A DNA stretch of 64,000 bases. Origin: Zygaena filipendulae (taxonomy: Eukaryota; Arthropoda; Insecta; Lepidoptera; Zygaenidae). The stretch covers positions 2,200,001 through 2,264,000 of the forward strand of contig OU015650.1 in the NCBI GenBank assembly GCA_907165275.2. Reading direction: 5' to 3'. Positions within the stretch are counted from its first letter, which is position 1. The number at the start of each line of letters is the position of its first letter. The notes below the pieces were generated by a model. That model searched no databases and was not told the origin of the DNA. It saw only the letters and a list, made by a program, of their open reading frames with translations. This document shows, one piece after another, positions 11,905 through 23,100 of the stretch. The translations under genes and the position numbers were made by a program.

Positions 11905-14354
11905 TCAAAGTCTTAGTTGTGGTACTATTTCAATAGCGGATGCAGTGATTGGTTTCTTTGGACTGAGTTTGTTTGGTGACCTCATCACCACATCAACAGC
12001 TTTTCTTAGAATTTGGTGTTCACTTCTCTTATACTCTTCAGTTATTTGCGAAAGATCCAAATTAGCATCTAGGACTAACACCTGTAATGATGAAAATAAA
12101 ATTATTAAAATTTTGCTGCTATACAGTTATAATTTTACTACTGGATTGTATTTGTGATTACATCAGATGAATTTATTTGTGTAGCCTCAAGCATTTGATT
12201 ATACTATAACATTGTAGTCAAACAAACACAGCGCGGCACAGCATATACATGACCAAGCCAGGAAATTCGATGAGTCATTATTTAATTTTCAAATATGATA
12301 GGTACGAGGAGTTTTCTATTTTTAAATTGTTCTAATGGAGTTAAGTTTTGAATAATGTTTAAAGTTTAAACGATATGGTCAGTTTGAACTGGCCAAATAA
12401 TGAAATTGTTGCAAATGGTCAGTCACTTCGTAAAAAATATCAATGGGCTAGTTGACAATTTTTTTTTTAAGTCCGATTTGTAGATTTAAAAAAAATATTG
12501 GAATCATATTTTTTCTTTTTTTTACGTAATCAAAAAATAACGGCGATATAGTGAGTTGAAATTTTGGGTGATTTCACTATCGGTGCAGTTTGTAAGGGGG
12601 CTTATACTGTTTAATGACATCACGAGCCCCCACCCTAAACTTTAATGCGCTATATCTGTTTATTTTCATTAATATAAAAAAGCAAAAAATATGTGTCCAT
12701 TATTTTTTTATTTAATAAGTTCTGATGGACTTTAATTAGAATATTGATTTTTAAAAGTTGTCAACATCCCTATTCTATGATCTGGTCATGATAATATAAT
12801 ATTACATCCTACACCCCCATCCTCTACTTGTTTCTACCTACATCTCTATTATCACCTTAAAGTTGTCTTTACAAAATTGCCTCTAGCAATAAGACCACCT
12901 TTTACTCTGTCCATTCTTATTTCTATTTGACTAAGGTTATTATGTTTCCTATGGGGCAATGAAGTGTATTAAAATATGCATAGTTACGGGGGCAGGGCAT
13001 TCTGCAATAGTCCTGTTCACAAGCCAATCCTCATGTAGTTGGTGGAGCTGCTCGATGTAAGACAAGGGCACACACTGCTCCTCAGAGCGAGCTCGCTTCT
13101 TTATTCTTTCATATACTATCGATGGACTTGTCTTGAGGTATACTATAATGATAAAAAAAATATCTATTTTACCAAGAAACCACACTGCAGTTTGGTTGAC
13201 AACCAACAATAAGGATTATGAACATGAAAACTATGAGTGTAATTTAATCTCCCTGTTAGAGAAAACTTAACTAAACTGATATTATTCATACATAAAACCA
13301 ATCTTTTATAAATAATTATTTAAAATGAAATACCTGTATCATATTGTAGAGAAAAAATTGAATAATTTTAATAACTAGAAGCACATCACCTCAGAAAACT
13401 GCTATTAGGAATAAATAAGAATTTAAAAAAAAAACTTAATAATCTACCTATCTCCTGATCAAAACCTACCGATGAGATCAACGTCAACAGGCATGTGTTC
13501 AAGGATAAACTTGAACCACTCGTCAAGAACAGCATACTCAGCTGGGTGGAGGGTTCCACTGCGCATCATGTTCTCCACAAAACAATACTTAGCACTGTAG
13601 ATGGAACGTTCCATTAATTTTATAGGTGTAAGTGAAGGTTTTTTGTGCATTTCCAACATAGTCAGGGAAACGTAAGCTTGAAATGACATTGCCCATTTTG
13701 ATGGATCTTTGTACATTAAATCCTGAAAGTAATGAAATGGTACATTGTTTAGTTTTTGGGTAAACAATAATTCAAGAAAATAAACAATCAAAATACATAA
13801 AAGAAACGAAGACTGACTGACAATTTGGGCACAGCTCAAACACTGGATAAGGCAAAGGCGGTTTTGAAGATTTTTTTGTGTCATTCACCGGCAAGCATTA
13901 ATAACTTTCGAAAATCCTTACTAGGTAATATTGTAAATGCGAAAGTGAGTTTGTTTGTTACGCTTTCACGGCCGGCTCAACCGATCACCACGAAATTTTG
14001 CATACATGTTGTCAGGGGTACAGAGAAGGACATAGGCTACTTTTTACTCCGGGATTCCCGCGGGAACTCCAAAATCGGGTGAAACCGCGGAGCACAGCTA
14101 CTTCAACATCTAAAGTTGTTCAAAAGGTAAAAACATGAATAAAACTACAGAGACATGGCACTACATGTAATGTAAGTATACAAGAAGAAACTCACCAATA
14201 AATTCCATCCATTCAGATTGCGCCATTCGTTAACTGGTTCCGTCAACAAAGTAATATCTTCAAATCGACGAAAATGTTCGAGAAACGTCGTTTTTCCACT
14301 TCCAATATTACCCTCAACCAAAACTGTAAAAGGTTTTGCATTGGAGGAGTTCAT
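11905..14354 (-). CDS. dNK: Deoxynucleoside kinase
   Basis: Four exons (14196-14354, 13470-13722, 12988-13142, 11905-12081) join in phase at GT/AG sites to give 247 aa, close to the 250 aa of the Drosophila enzyme. The enzyme phosphorylates deoxynucleosides with ATP in the salvage pathway; insect dNK accepts all four natural substrates. Visible motifs are the P-loop GNIGSGKT (residues 15-22), LTEPVNEWRN, the LMERS motif with SAKYCF, and the lid RIKKRARSEE in exon 3. Exon 4 starts VLVLDAN and carries the C-terminal SEHQIL region. The start is the ATG at 14354; an in-frame TTG upstream is not credible. Intron 1 carries a SINE-like insertion and intron 3 a foldback MITE. An E2F-type site lies about 95 bp upstream of the ATG. 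A thymidine kinase 2-like name would also be defensible. Confidence 0.95.
12442..12774. mobile_element. Foldback MITE family A copy in dNK intron 3
   Basis: The ends are AATGGGCTAGTTGACAA and, reversed, AATAGGGATGTTGACAA. The interior contains AAAAAATAACGGCGATATAG and CACCCTAAACTTTAATGCGC. Here the TGACGTCA sites have decayed (GGGTGATTTCAC and AATGACATCACG). Confidence 0.8.
13915..14102 (+). repeat. SINE/MITE-like repeat in dNK intron 1
   Basis: A nearly full unit: TAATATTGTAAATGCGAAAG, GGCTCAACCGATCACCACG, GACATAGGCTACTTTTTACTC and GGGTGAAACCGCGGAGCACA, ending AGCTACT. It lies antisense to dNK. Confidence 0.8.
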
Positions 14355-14447
14355 TTTGTGGAAGCGTCTACCAGCTAGAAGCAAAAAGAGACCAAGTGAG
14401 AACTAAAGTAAGTCGGCCACGCTCACGCACCACCACGACCGTAGCCG

Positions 14448-14458
14448 TTTTCCCGCCC
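14448..14458 (-). promoter_or_regulatory. Putative E2F site in the dNK promoter
   Basis: On the gene strand the sequence reads GGGCGGGAAAA, a match to the E2F consensus, about 95 bp upstream of the dNK ATG in a short CpG-rich segment. E2F control of nucleotide-synthesis genes is well established in animals. Binding here is inferred from sequence and position only. Confidence 0.5.
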
Positions 14459-14791
14459 AAACTGTACCAAAAATAAGCATCGTACGTCTACTTCTAAATA
14501 ATAAAGTGTCAGGTTATACGGATTACAGACCTATAAAATAAACATTTCTAAAGTAACGAGTAAACATCGAGAATATTTATGTATATACTTGTTCACATAG
14601 TTCGATATTTTTTTTACATTTGTTAAAAGTTGAATTTTTTGTTTCCAGTAGTTTTAGCGGTAAAAAAAGCAAAGAGAAGAGAATTCACATTTCACTGCAT
14701 GATCTCTTGACAAACTTAGTAAATTGACAACTGTTACTGAGTGACCACAAATTAACTAGACATATGTGACTCAGTGACAGTCAATAGGGTA

Positions 14792-17464
14792 CTTGCATGA
14801 AATTTTTTTTTCAGTCTATTTTAAAGATATATGGCCTACTTAGACAAAGCAAGAAAAAGAAAAAAAATATATGCATAAATTAATGAAATAGAGCGTTTCA
14901 AAGTTCCTACTTTAGACTTTACCGCCGAAACGCGGAATGACGTCACTTGTTCAAAATTACGCCTTATTAATCTGTGATAGAATTGTCACTTTCGCATTGA
15001 CAGGGTCATGCGACACTGACAGACAGATAACTTCAATGTCAAAAAGCGAAATTAAGGTTGAACTGTGTCGAGTTACTTCCAAAAGTTCCAGTAAAGAATC
15101 GAAATGCATCTTACTGGTGCATTTTAAAGTAAAAAACTTCAGAAAATGGAAAATATGCGTTGACTGTATGCACTTAGTTTCTTTTGCCTTCTCTGAAAGA
15201 GGTACATCTTTCCTAAAAAAAATAAAAGTGACGTCATGTGTTAAGCGTGGCTGTGATTGGTGTTTCGTTGCAACGTTCCGTTTCACAAAATTAAAAGTTG
15301 AATATTTCGGAAACTATTGAATTTTTTTTAGTAAATCTATAAAATCTATAAAATTTATAATAAGAAATTGTGTCAATATTTCAAAAATAGAGCCTTAGAA
15401 AAGCGTTATCGTGAAAGATTTACTAAAAAATTTTCAATAGTTTCCAAAATATTCAACTTTTAATTTTTTGCAGAGAGAAGGTAATCACTATAGTACGGAC
15501 CGCCAAGAGGGGATTTGTGGATTAGCTAAAGCGCGTCAGATGAACATAAGGGGGGTACCTTGCACCATGTAGAGTACCTCCACCAAATATAGGCCTTCTA
15601 CACTGGTGGGTGCGTCTAGAATAACCGATCAGATTAGTAAAAAAAAATTGATAACTCGAAATACTCGAGCGCGTCAGATTAAGATATGGTGGGTTAATTA
15701 CATAGTGAGAAGTATGTATATGAATAATCTGACCATTTGAACGTGACGTAAGGGAGTTAGAGGATCACAAACTTGCAAAAAAAAAACGCAACTTCGACAT
15801 TCTCGAGCGCAGTTGATTTATTTTTTATTTTAAAGTAAATAACTCAAGGATAGCGGGAAAAATATAATCTGCCGATTTTCATAAGCCGAAGAAACAAAAA
15901 TCGTCTTCGAATCGAACGAGCAGCTGCAGTGAAACATGTACCTATTCATATCTCTGTCTTTCTTTCTCTTTTACTTTTTCTCTATCTCTCACTCTCTCGC
16001 ACCGTCCTCACACTACTTTCCGTCGCCATAATGTCATCACAGTATATCACGGCGCTAAACGTGTCAAATTATAACTTTTTTTGGTCGGTTAAAATACATA
16101 TTAAAATAAGTTAAGGTAAGAATTACATCAAACTATAGGTTCACCTATAACCTTTCACTTTAATGTAATTATATATATTTTATAATAAAGCTCATCACAA
16201 AACAACGCGTTCATGTTATTATATGTAAAACGCTCTGGCTTGTTTGTGCTTTAAAGTTAGTTTTGTGAATAATATTTTGTGAGCTTTTACATATTTCATA
16301 GAAATATAAAGTGTGTTTTTTGTGAACAAGAAATAGCTCATAAAGTTATTAAACTTACACGTCAGAAAGAAAAAAAAATCTTAAAAATAAATCATAATTT
16401 TTGTTTCTAGCAGTCAGATTAATAATACCCCTCAAAATTATTGTCAGATTTTAAGCCAACATAACTTGGAGTGCAAGCTGAACCTTCTGTAAAATAATCT
16501 GACACGCTCGAGTATTTCAAAATTGAGATTTTTTTTTGCATTTTCAAAAATTCGCTACTACCTTGCGTCACCTCTAAATTGGCAGATTTTCGAAGGGGTG
16601 CATTTTTAGGGCTCACTTAACATCCCCTTTGAATATCTGACGCGCTCGAGTAAATGTTTTTTTTTTTCATTTTCTCCACTTCCGGATGGCCACCCCCACC
16701 ACGCAAATCGGCAGATGAATATATTTTTGATATCAGAGACACCTTGGAGTATCTAAACTACAATATCTGACGCGCTCGAGTATTTCCATTTTAATATTTT
16801 TTTTTACATTTTTGAAAGCCTGTAGAAGCTAAACCCACCGGTGAATGAAAAAATATCATATGACCTTATTTTGTTTATATCTCCTAATCTTCAAAACCCA
16901 ATAGGTCCCAACGACGCTCGAGTCGCTCCCGAATTAGCATCGGTATCTCCCGTACTACTACGTTTATTTTGTGAAGCGGAACGTTGCAACGAAACACCAA
17001 TCACAGTCAAGCTTGACACATGACGTCACTTTTATTTTTTTAGGAAACATTTACCTCTTTCAGAGAAGGCAAAAGAAACTAAGAGCATACAGACAACGCA
17101 TATTTTCCATTTTCTGAAGTTTTTTACTTTAAAATCCATCGGTAAGATGCATTTCGATTCTTTACTGGAACTTTTGGAAGTAAATCGACACAGTTCAACC
17201 TTAATTTCGCTTTTGGATATTGAAGTTATCTGTCTGTCAGTGTCACATGTTCCTGTCAATACGACAGTGACATTTCTATCACAGATTAATAAGGCGTAAT
17301 TTTGAACAAGTGACGTCATTCCGCGTTTCGGCGGTAAGGTCTAAAGTAGGAGCTTTGAAACGCTCTATTTAATTAATTTATGCATATATTTTTTTTCTTT
17401 TTCTTGCTTTGTTTAAGTAGGCCATATATCTTTAAAATAGCCTGAAAAGAAAAATTCATGCAAG
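14792..17464. mobile_element. 2.67-kb near-palindromic element with long inverted repeats
   Basis: Both ends read ACTTGCATGAA going inward. The arms, about 14792-15285 and 16975-17464, are inverted copies over roughly 490 bp (for example ATGACGTCACTTGTTCAAAA at left and its complement at right). TA dinucleotides flank CTTGCATGAA on both sides (14790-14791, 17465-17466), compatible with a TA duplication, though the right flank is an AAT microsatellite. Inside each arm, units of about 135 bp carry a CTCGAGCGCGTCAGA motif, pointing one way in the left half and the other way in the right half. No transposase is encoded, so it is non-autonomous. The ORFs in the two arms are the same sequence read on opposite strands, not genes. 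A central part (about 15830-16430) is not repeated within the element. Confidence 0.75.
15290..15470. repeat. Hairpin nested inside the palindromic element
   Basis: AAAAGTTGAATATTTCGGAAA (15290 on) is followed by TTTTTTTTAGTAAATCT and is mirrored at 15413-15465 by AGATTTACTAAAA...TTTCCAAAATATTCAACTTTT. The arms are about 50 bp and the loop about 70 bp. It marks the inner edge of the left arm and is absent from the right arm, so it probably inserted later. Confidence 0.65.
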
Positions 17465-17589
17465 TAATAATAATAATAATAATAAAAAAGTTTATTTTGG
17501 TAAAAATCTTAGGACTAGTTAACATTTTTTTTTATACATTAATTTATACCAAAAAAGGTCTCCGCTCAGCATTGTTGTGGCGCAAACCA

Positions 17590-18035
17590 CAACGCTGGTC
17601 TTCCGCGGATACAGAGTACCCTATTTAAGGCGCATTCCGTGGATTCGCGCTCGAGCGCGCTCGATACCCGTTCTGTGGCTTTTCACCCGTTCCATGACTC
17701 AGAGTGCAACAACCAAACAACCATCTCCGAAGCAGGTTAATTTTCACTTTGACAGCTATGTATTGTTTAAGAAGTGTCAAAGTTTGCGCCAAAAACCGAA
17801 TTCGTCGAAAAAGAAATCAATCGGAGTTCTTACAAACAAAGGGGAGGTGTCGTAGTCACAAGTTTATAATTGGATGAAAAGTAGTCTTATTTGCAATGTG
17901 AGTTGAGAGAAAACAAATGGCGCCTGAAATTTAAAATATTTTGAGGTTATAAAAACAACTCGATCGTTCTGTGGCTTGGTTGCAACTCAAACGAGTGAAA
18001 TTTTAACCGAACAACTGCGCCCAAACCCACGGAAC
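17590..18035 (-). repeat. Interspersed repeat C, copy 1
   Basis: The inverted counterpart of 42080-42500, about 400 bp of close similarity (for example GACACCTCCCCTTTGTT and GCCACAGAACGATCGAGTTG on the minus strand). One end is rich in CGAGCGCG. The class is unknown. Confidence 0.7.
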
Positions 18036-18534
18036 GCACACTTAGTCTCAGTCTGAGTTACAACCTCATACAACCGTGGACGAATTCTCCGACTACGCTT
18101 CAGAATAACTAATATAGTCATCTCTGTTTTCTTATACACTAATAACAGCATTAGAAAGAGACAGATATAGGTTGCTCAAAATGCAAAATGAAGCCAAGCA
18201 AACGTCAATTTGGTTACCTTTGCTACCTTTATGATGCTAAATTGAAAAGCTACATAAAGTCTCGGGTTTTTGTCATTATCTTTGTTCATCTCATTTTTCG
18301 TATAATACTTAAAAGTGAAGGAAAATTTTTACAGTAAAATGTAGAAATTTTATGTGTTACATTTGATGAAGAATATTTATCAGATTTTCTTGCGAGCATA
18401 ATTAAATTCTGGAAATCTTATATATATCCATTGTTACATAAAAGTATAGAGTAGTAAATAAAAATGCACATGTTTTTGTTTTTAACACGCTTATATTATC
18501 TTCACCTGTATCACTAGTATTAAATTATGTATAC

Positions 18535-18567
18535 CTCAGAAGAATATGCTTTAGTTATTCTTCTGAG
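18535..18567. repeat. 33-bp hairpin, copy 1
   Basis: CTCAGAAGAAT and ATTCTTCTGAG form a perfect 11-bp stem around a short loop. Flanking GTATAC on both sides can extend the stem. Nearly the same hairpin occurs at 55079-55110. Confidence 0.6.
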
Positions 18568-18855
18568 ATGTATACCTACAGTAAAAGACTAGTACTAGAT
18601 AACTTTAAACTGACAGCGTGCTACTGGCGAGTTTGTTGCGCAGCTTCTCTTCGGCCATGGCACTAGGAAGCTGTGTGGATATTTTATGACAGCACATAAT
18701 AATTATTGTAATTTTATTGACGTCAAAAAGAGCCACATTATGGACCAACGTTGAATAAAATTATTTGACTTTAACTGAGACTTTGATCTATCTAACCAAA
18801 TTCCTAGAACCCTACTTGAGGTGCTGAAGCACCCCAAAAGGTTTTGTTTTTCAGT

Positions 18856-19112
18856 TTATATTACTGGTTTATAATAATAGGGATGTTGAAGACTTTTGAA
18901 AATCAAAATCCTAATTAGTCCGTCATCAAAGTCTTCACAAAAATAAATTGCCGAATTTGTAACTACACCTGCTGGGTTTCGCCTTGCAAGCTTTAACCAC
19001 TTATCCCTCACTTTTTTCTTGTTAGGAACATGAGCAAACCATTTATTAGGTGATGCTTTTGATGTGTTTTTAGATACAGAGAGGGACCGCACACCACTTG
19101 TACACTTTGGAA
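18856..19112 (-). pseudogene. THAP-domain fragment cut off by a MITE end
   Basis: Reading leftward from about 19112, the frame encodes one Cys (PKCTSG), then WFAHVPNKKKVRDKW, ARRNPAG and finally IYFCEDF, the pattern of a THAP zinc-binding DNA-binding domain (C2CH). At CED-F the sequence switches to GACGGACTAATTAGGA, the end of foldback MITE family A (18880-18930), so the final His-containing end of the domain is lost. The first Cys of the pair is also missing; an in-frame stop lies just upstream. THAP domains occur in P-element-type transposases and in host proteins, so this may be a transposase relic or a broken host exon. Confidence 0.6.
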
Positions 19113-19532
19113 TTAATTTTTAATAAATATATTGTTGACTTTGTTCGTCGAGCATACACACAATGCTACGTGAACTTAGGTGTGACGTCACAAGTGGCGC
19201 CATGACACTCACGAGTGTTTTCGCGCACAATTCAAATTAGACAAAATAAAATGCAGTAATTTGCGTTAAAACTATAAACTAATGCTGAAATAATGAGTTT
19301 TTCGGAAATAGTACACGTGTACCTGCATTATAAAAGGGGATTTCAAAATTTGTCATCATGCCTATTAGAACCAATGAACGTTTACACCTTCCAATTTCCC
19401 AAATTGGTGTCTGACAAATTGTAAAGTGTAATAAGCGCTTAAATGTGTTAACACAGCAAACAGATGGTTTTTAAATTTTAACATGATATACCATTACCTT
19501 CTCTCTGGATATACCTACAAGCACTTGTTTTT

Positions 19533-19895
19533 TACCGACTTCCAAAAAGGAGGAGGTTCCATGTTCAGCTGTATGTATGATTTTTTTAAATGCATTTTCA
19601 CCGATTATTCGAAGACGATTGGACCGATTTGGAAAATTCTTTTTTGTTTAAAGGGTATACTCCCAATTAGGTCCCATTGCCACCAAGTCGGGATCTGATG
19701 ATGGGATCTTGCTTCCAAAATTACAGGCACACCTACACCGATTTAAGTTTTTTTTTTCAGTAAATCGTTCATTTGCTTTTGAAAAGCCAAATTTAAAGAA
19801 GTAGAACTGATGATGAAGACCACAGATGGTTATTGGAACTGCTTAATAATAGGAAAAACTTCGTATTTTTTGTGGTTTGAAGTCGGTTTTAATTT
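19533..19895. repeat. Interspersed repeat E (ACCGACTTCC / AAGTCGGTTT ends), copy 1
   Basis: Begins ACCGACTTCCAAAAAGGAGG and ends TTTGAAGTCGGTTTTAAT, giving short inverted ends. The interior block AGAACTGATGATGAAGACCA reappears reversed near 63850-63880. AGATC/GATCTGATGATG sequence also recurs at the window's right edge. Confidence 0.65.
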
Positions 19896-20050
19896 TTTTA
19901 TTATTTTACTTGACACTGGTAAATATGTAGGTAAAAATAGTAGAACCCAATTTCATATTCATGCGCGGTAATTTAAAATTCACCAATAAAAAGAGTCCAC
20001 GAAATCCATTGACAATTTTGTAAATTTTTGTCCGTGTCTAATAGAATTTT

Positions 20051-20058
20051 TTGACGTG
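20051..20058 (+). promoter_or_regulatory. Putative UPR element (TTGACGTGT) upstream of PDIA6
   Basis: TGACGTGT lies about 140 bp upstream of the proposed start codon. ER-stress genes such as PDIA6 are known targets of XBP1/ATF6, which bind TGACGTG-type sites. One short motif is weak evidence; function is inferred. Confidence 0.35.
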
Positions 20059-20195
20059 TTTTGTTTATTCCGCCGATACGTTTACGTCTCGCTCGTTATA
20101 GAATTAAGCGAATTAAGTTACTAGTGTTCTGCCGGTAGATGACTGTGCATTCTCGGTTTGTTTTATAAAAGAAACTTAGCGTTAAATTGTCTAAA

Positions 20196-23100
20196 ATGCT
20201 ACATTCCCTTATCTTAGGTTTGTTTGAATAACATTATTATAAAGCATGCAATATTACTTCGCGCTTTTACACTGTGTTTCGCTATGTTTAATATTTACAG
20301 GTATTTTACTCTGCGTGGCGGGGTCTCTTGCTTTGTACGATTCTTCGTCGGACGTGGTAGAGCTCACGCCGAGTAATTTCGACCGACTAGTCACAAGTTC
20401 CAATGAGGTGTGGATAGTGGAGTTCTACGCGCCCTGGTGCGGGCACTGCAAGAATTTGGTCCCTGAGTATAAGAAGGCCGCCCGAGCTCTAAAGGTGTTT
20501 ATAGTTTAAATGGAACAATAATTTATGAAAGAGAAATTGAAAGGAGTACATTCAGCATCGGAGCTTTATCAGTTGCTTGATTTTGTCTTATCTATACTTA
20601 TTATTTATTAATATTATAAAGCTGAAGACTTTTTTTGGTTGAACGCGCTAATCTCAGGAACTACAGTTACTGGTTCAACTTGAAAAAATCTTTTTGTGTT
20701 GGATATAAAATCACACCACAACCAATAGAAGTGGAGCATCAAATTAACGCAGGTGAAACCACAGGGCACAGCTAATATTCCAATAAGATTCAGACTGTCA
20801 TCTACTGTTTGCCTACCCGTGGTCTTTTCAGCAAATATAGAAAAAACATTGATTAGTTTGCTAAAAAAATATTTTTATTATATATAAAAAAAAAAAAAAC
20901 ACTGTCTGTTTGAAATGATCTAGCCCAAAATAAAATAAAATATATTGTAAATTGAAAAAAAAAGTTTGACATTGGTAGTAGACACATCTTTGTTTGTTTT
21001 AGTACTATAAAACTGACTCGCATATTAACTGATTCTAGTTCTCATAGTAACTAATATCTTTGTGACTATGAAATGTTCAAAATAGGCTAGTTTCCTAAAT
21101 TTTTCTTTTTAGTCTGTTTTGTAGATTATTAAAAAATATTGGACACGTATTTTTTATGTAACCAAAAAATAACGGAGATATATCAAGTCGAAATTTCACA
21201 TGACGTCACGCCTCGCTACAGTTTGTTCGCACGTTATAGCGAGCTGTGACGACACAAGTCCCCCACCCTAAACTTTAATGCGCTTTATCTATGCATATTT
21301 CCATTATTTAAAAAAAGCAAAAAATACGTGTCTTTTATTTTTTTATTATCTAACTGACGGACTAAATAGAATTTTGATTTTTTTACCCAGGAAACTAGCC
21401 TATTACTTTCTGAAATGTATGTACATATGTGGCAGTTCTAATAAACATTTGAATCAATAGATTTAAGTCACACATTTCTTTCCATTGTTACCAGGGCATA
21501 ATAAAGGTAGGAGCTGTGGATGCAGATGAACACAAGAGCCTTGCACAGAATTATGGTGTCACAGGGTTCCCTACACTCAAAATCTTCACGGGCAGCAAGC
21601 ACACCCCCTATCAGGGTCAAAGAACTGCAGAGGCTTTTGTTGACGCTGGTCTCAAGGCTGCCAAAGAAAAGGCTTATGAAAATCTTGGCAAGAAATCTGG
21701 TGGATCCTCATCATCAGATAAGGTAAAACTTTTAAAACTTCTTGCTGTTTTATTGAAGAAGCATAAAGGAAAAAGCCTCAAAGGCTTAATAAAAAATTAT
21801 ATAAAATCTACTCTTCATCCCCATTCACTGTGAATAATTAAGTAAGATAAAATCTTTGGCAAACTACATATTAAAATAATAAAATTTCCTTTGGTATATA
21901 ATTGCAATGTAGACATTTTTTTAAAATTTGTTTTAACAAATACAAACAACACATACAAAAGATTTTCAAAAATACCATATGAGTTTTCAAAATAATAGAA
22001 TGAAGCAAGAGCAGCTGCATTAAAAATTACTGCTCTCTAACAATGTCTAATTTTGACTGTCTCCCCTATTAGCTGAAACTCATTTATGGCCACATTATAC
22101 CATGGAAAAAAATATTGAAGACTGATAATAATAAACGTGATATAAATATAAAAAGACAACATCGTAATTATTGGCCTTCCATGAATGAAAAAAAGAAGTT
22201 AGGCAAACTTCAAGCACATTTGTTTAGAAGAATATACCATAGTGACTCAGAAAAACCTAAAATAATAAAAAACCTACATACAATCAAGATCAAATAGGGG
22301 GTAATAAAAAAAAACTAAAAACTAAAAAAATTAAATGTTTTAATAAAATCATGTGTTAAAACATTAAAAAAACTTTTTTTTTAATTATAAATGACCTTTG
22401 ATTATGTTTTCATAATGATGTAGGTACAATCATTTTTAACATATGTACAATGAACTTTATTTTAAGGGGGTTGACTTCATTATATCTTGTCCAACATTTA
22501 CCTAGAGGATAAATTAGTATACTATGAGCTGTAGCTATTCATAAGTCATTATATTCTTCAATTATGACTAGACTAGCTGTTCCCCACGGTTTCACCAGCG
22601 TTAATTTCGGAGTTCCCGCTGAAATTCCGGGGCAAAAAATACTCTATGTCCATCTCTGTGCCCCTGACAATGTGCAGTATGCAACCAATTCCAACAATTA
22701 TCGTTATATTTTAACAAATTTACACAAAACCTTGATATATTATTATAATACCTAAACCTTCCTCACGAATCACTCTATCAATTGGTGAAAACCGCATGAA
22801 AATCCATTCAGTAGCTTTTGAGTATATCGCGAACAAACAGACAGACAGACTCCACGTAGGACTTGATTTTAAAATAATATGTAGTGATAAGGTGCTAGTG
22901 ATAATATGTGTACAGAATTTTTTGATATTTTACTTTCCATGCAAACAACATTCATATGAGTTTTGATATGTGGACATGTTTTTTTCAATTCAAGATATCT
23001 ACGAAATATGTTTTTTAACTAAGATTGTTAATAGCAAAATAACTTCGTATTTCTAATGAGAAAAGAATTATGTTAAATAAACAAGCGCAAGAAGCGTGGG

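Larger units (their letters stand above)
17465..20195. other. Intergenic region upstream of PDIA6
   Basis: Holds an AAT microsatellite (17466-17484), repeat C (17590-18035), a short hairpin (18535-18567), a broken THAP fragment joined to a MITE end (18880-19112) and repeat E (19533-19895). About 18040-18500 and 19130-19480 show nothing I can name. Confidence 0.55.

Noticed and set aside
14937..17319. Two ORFs on opposite strands encoding almost the same protein
   Set aside because: They are the two inverted arms of one element. The predicted proteins have no recognisable domain and are explained by the inverted repeat.
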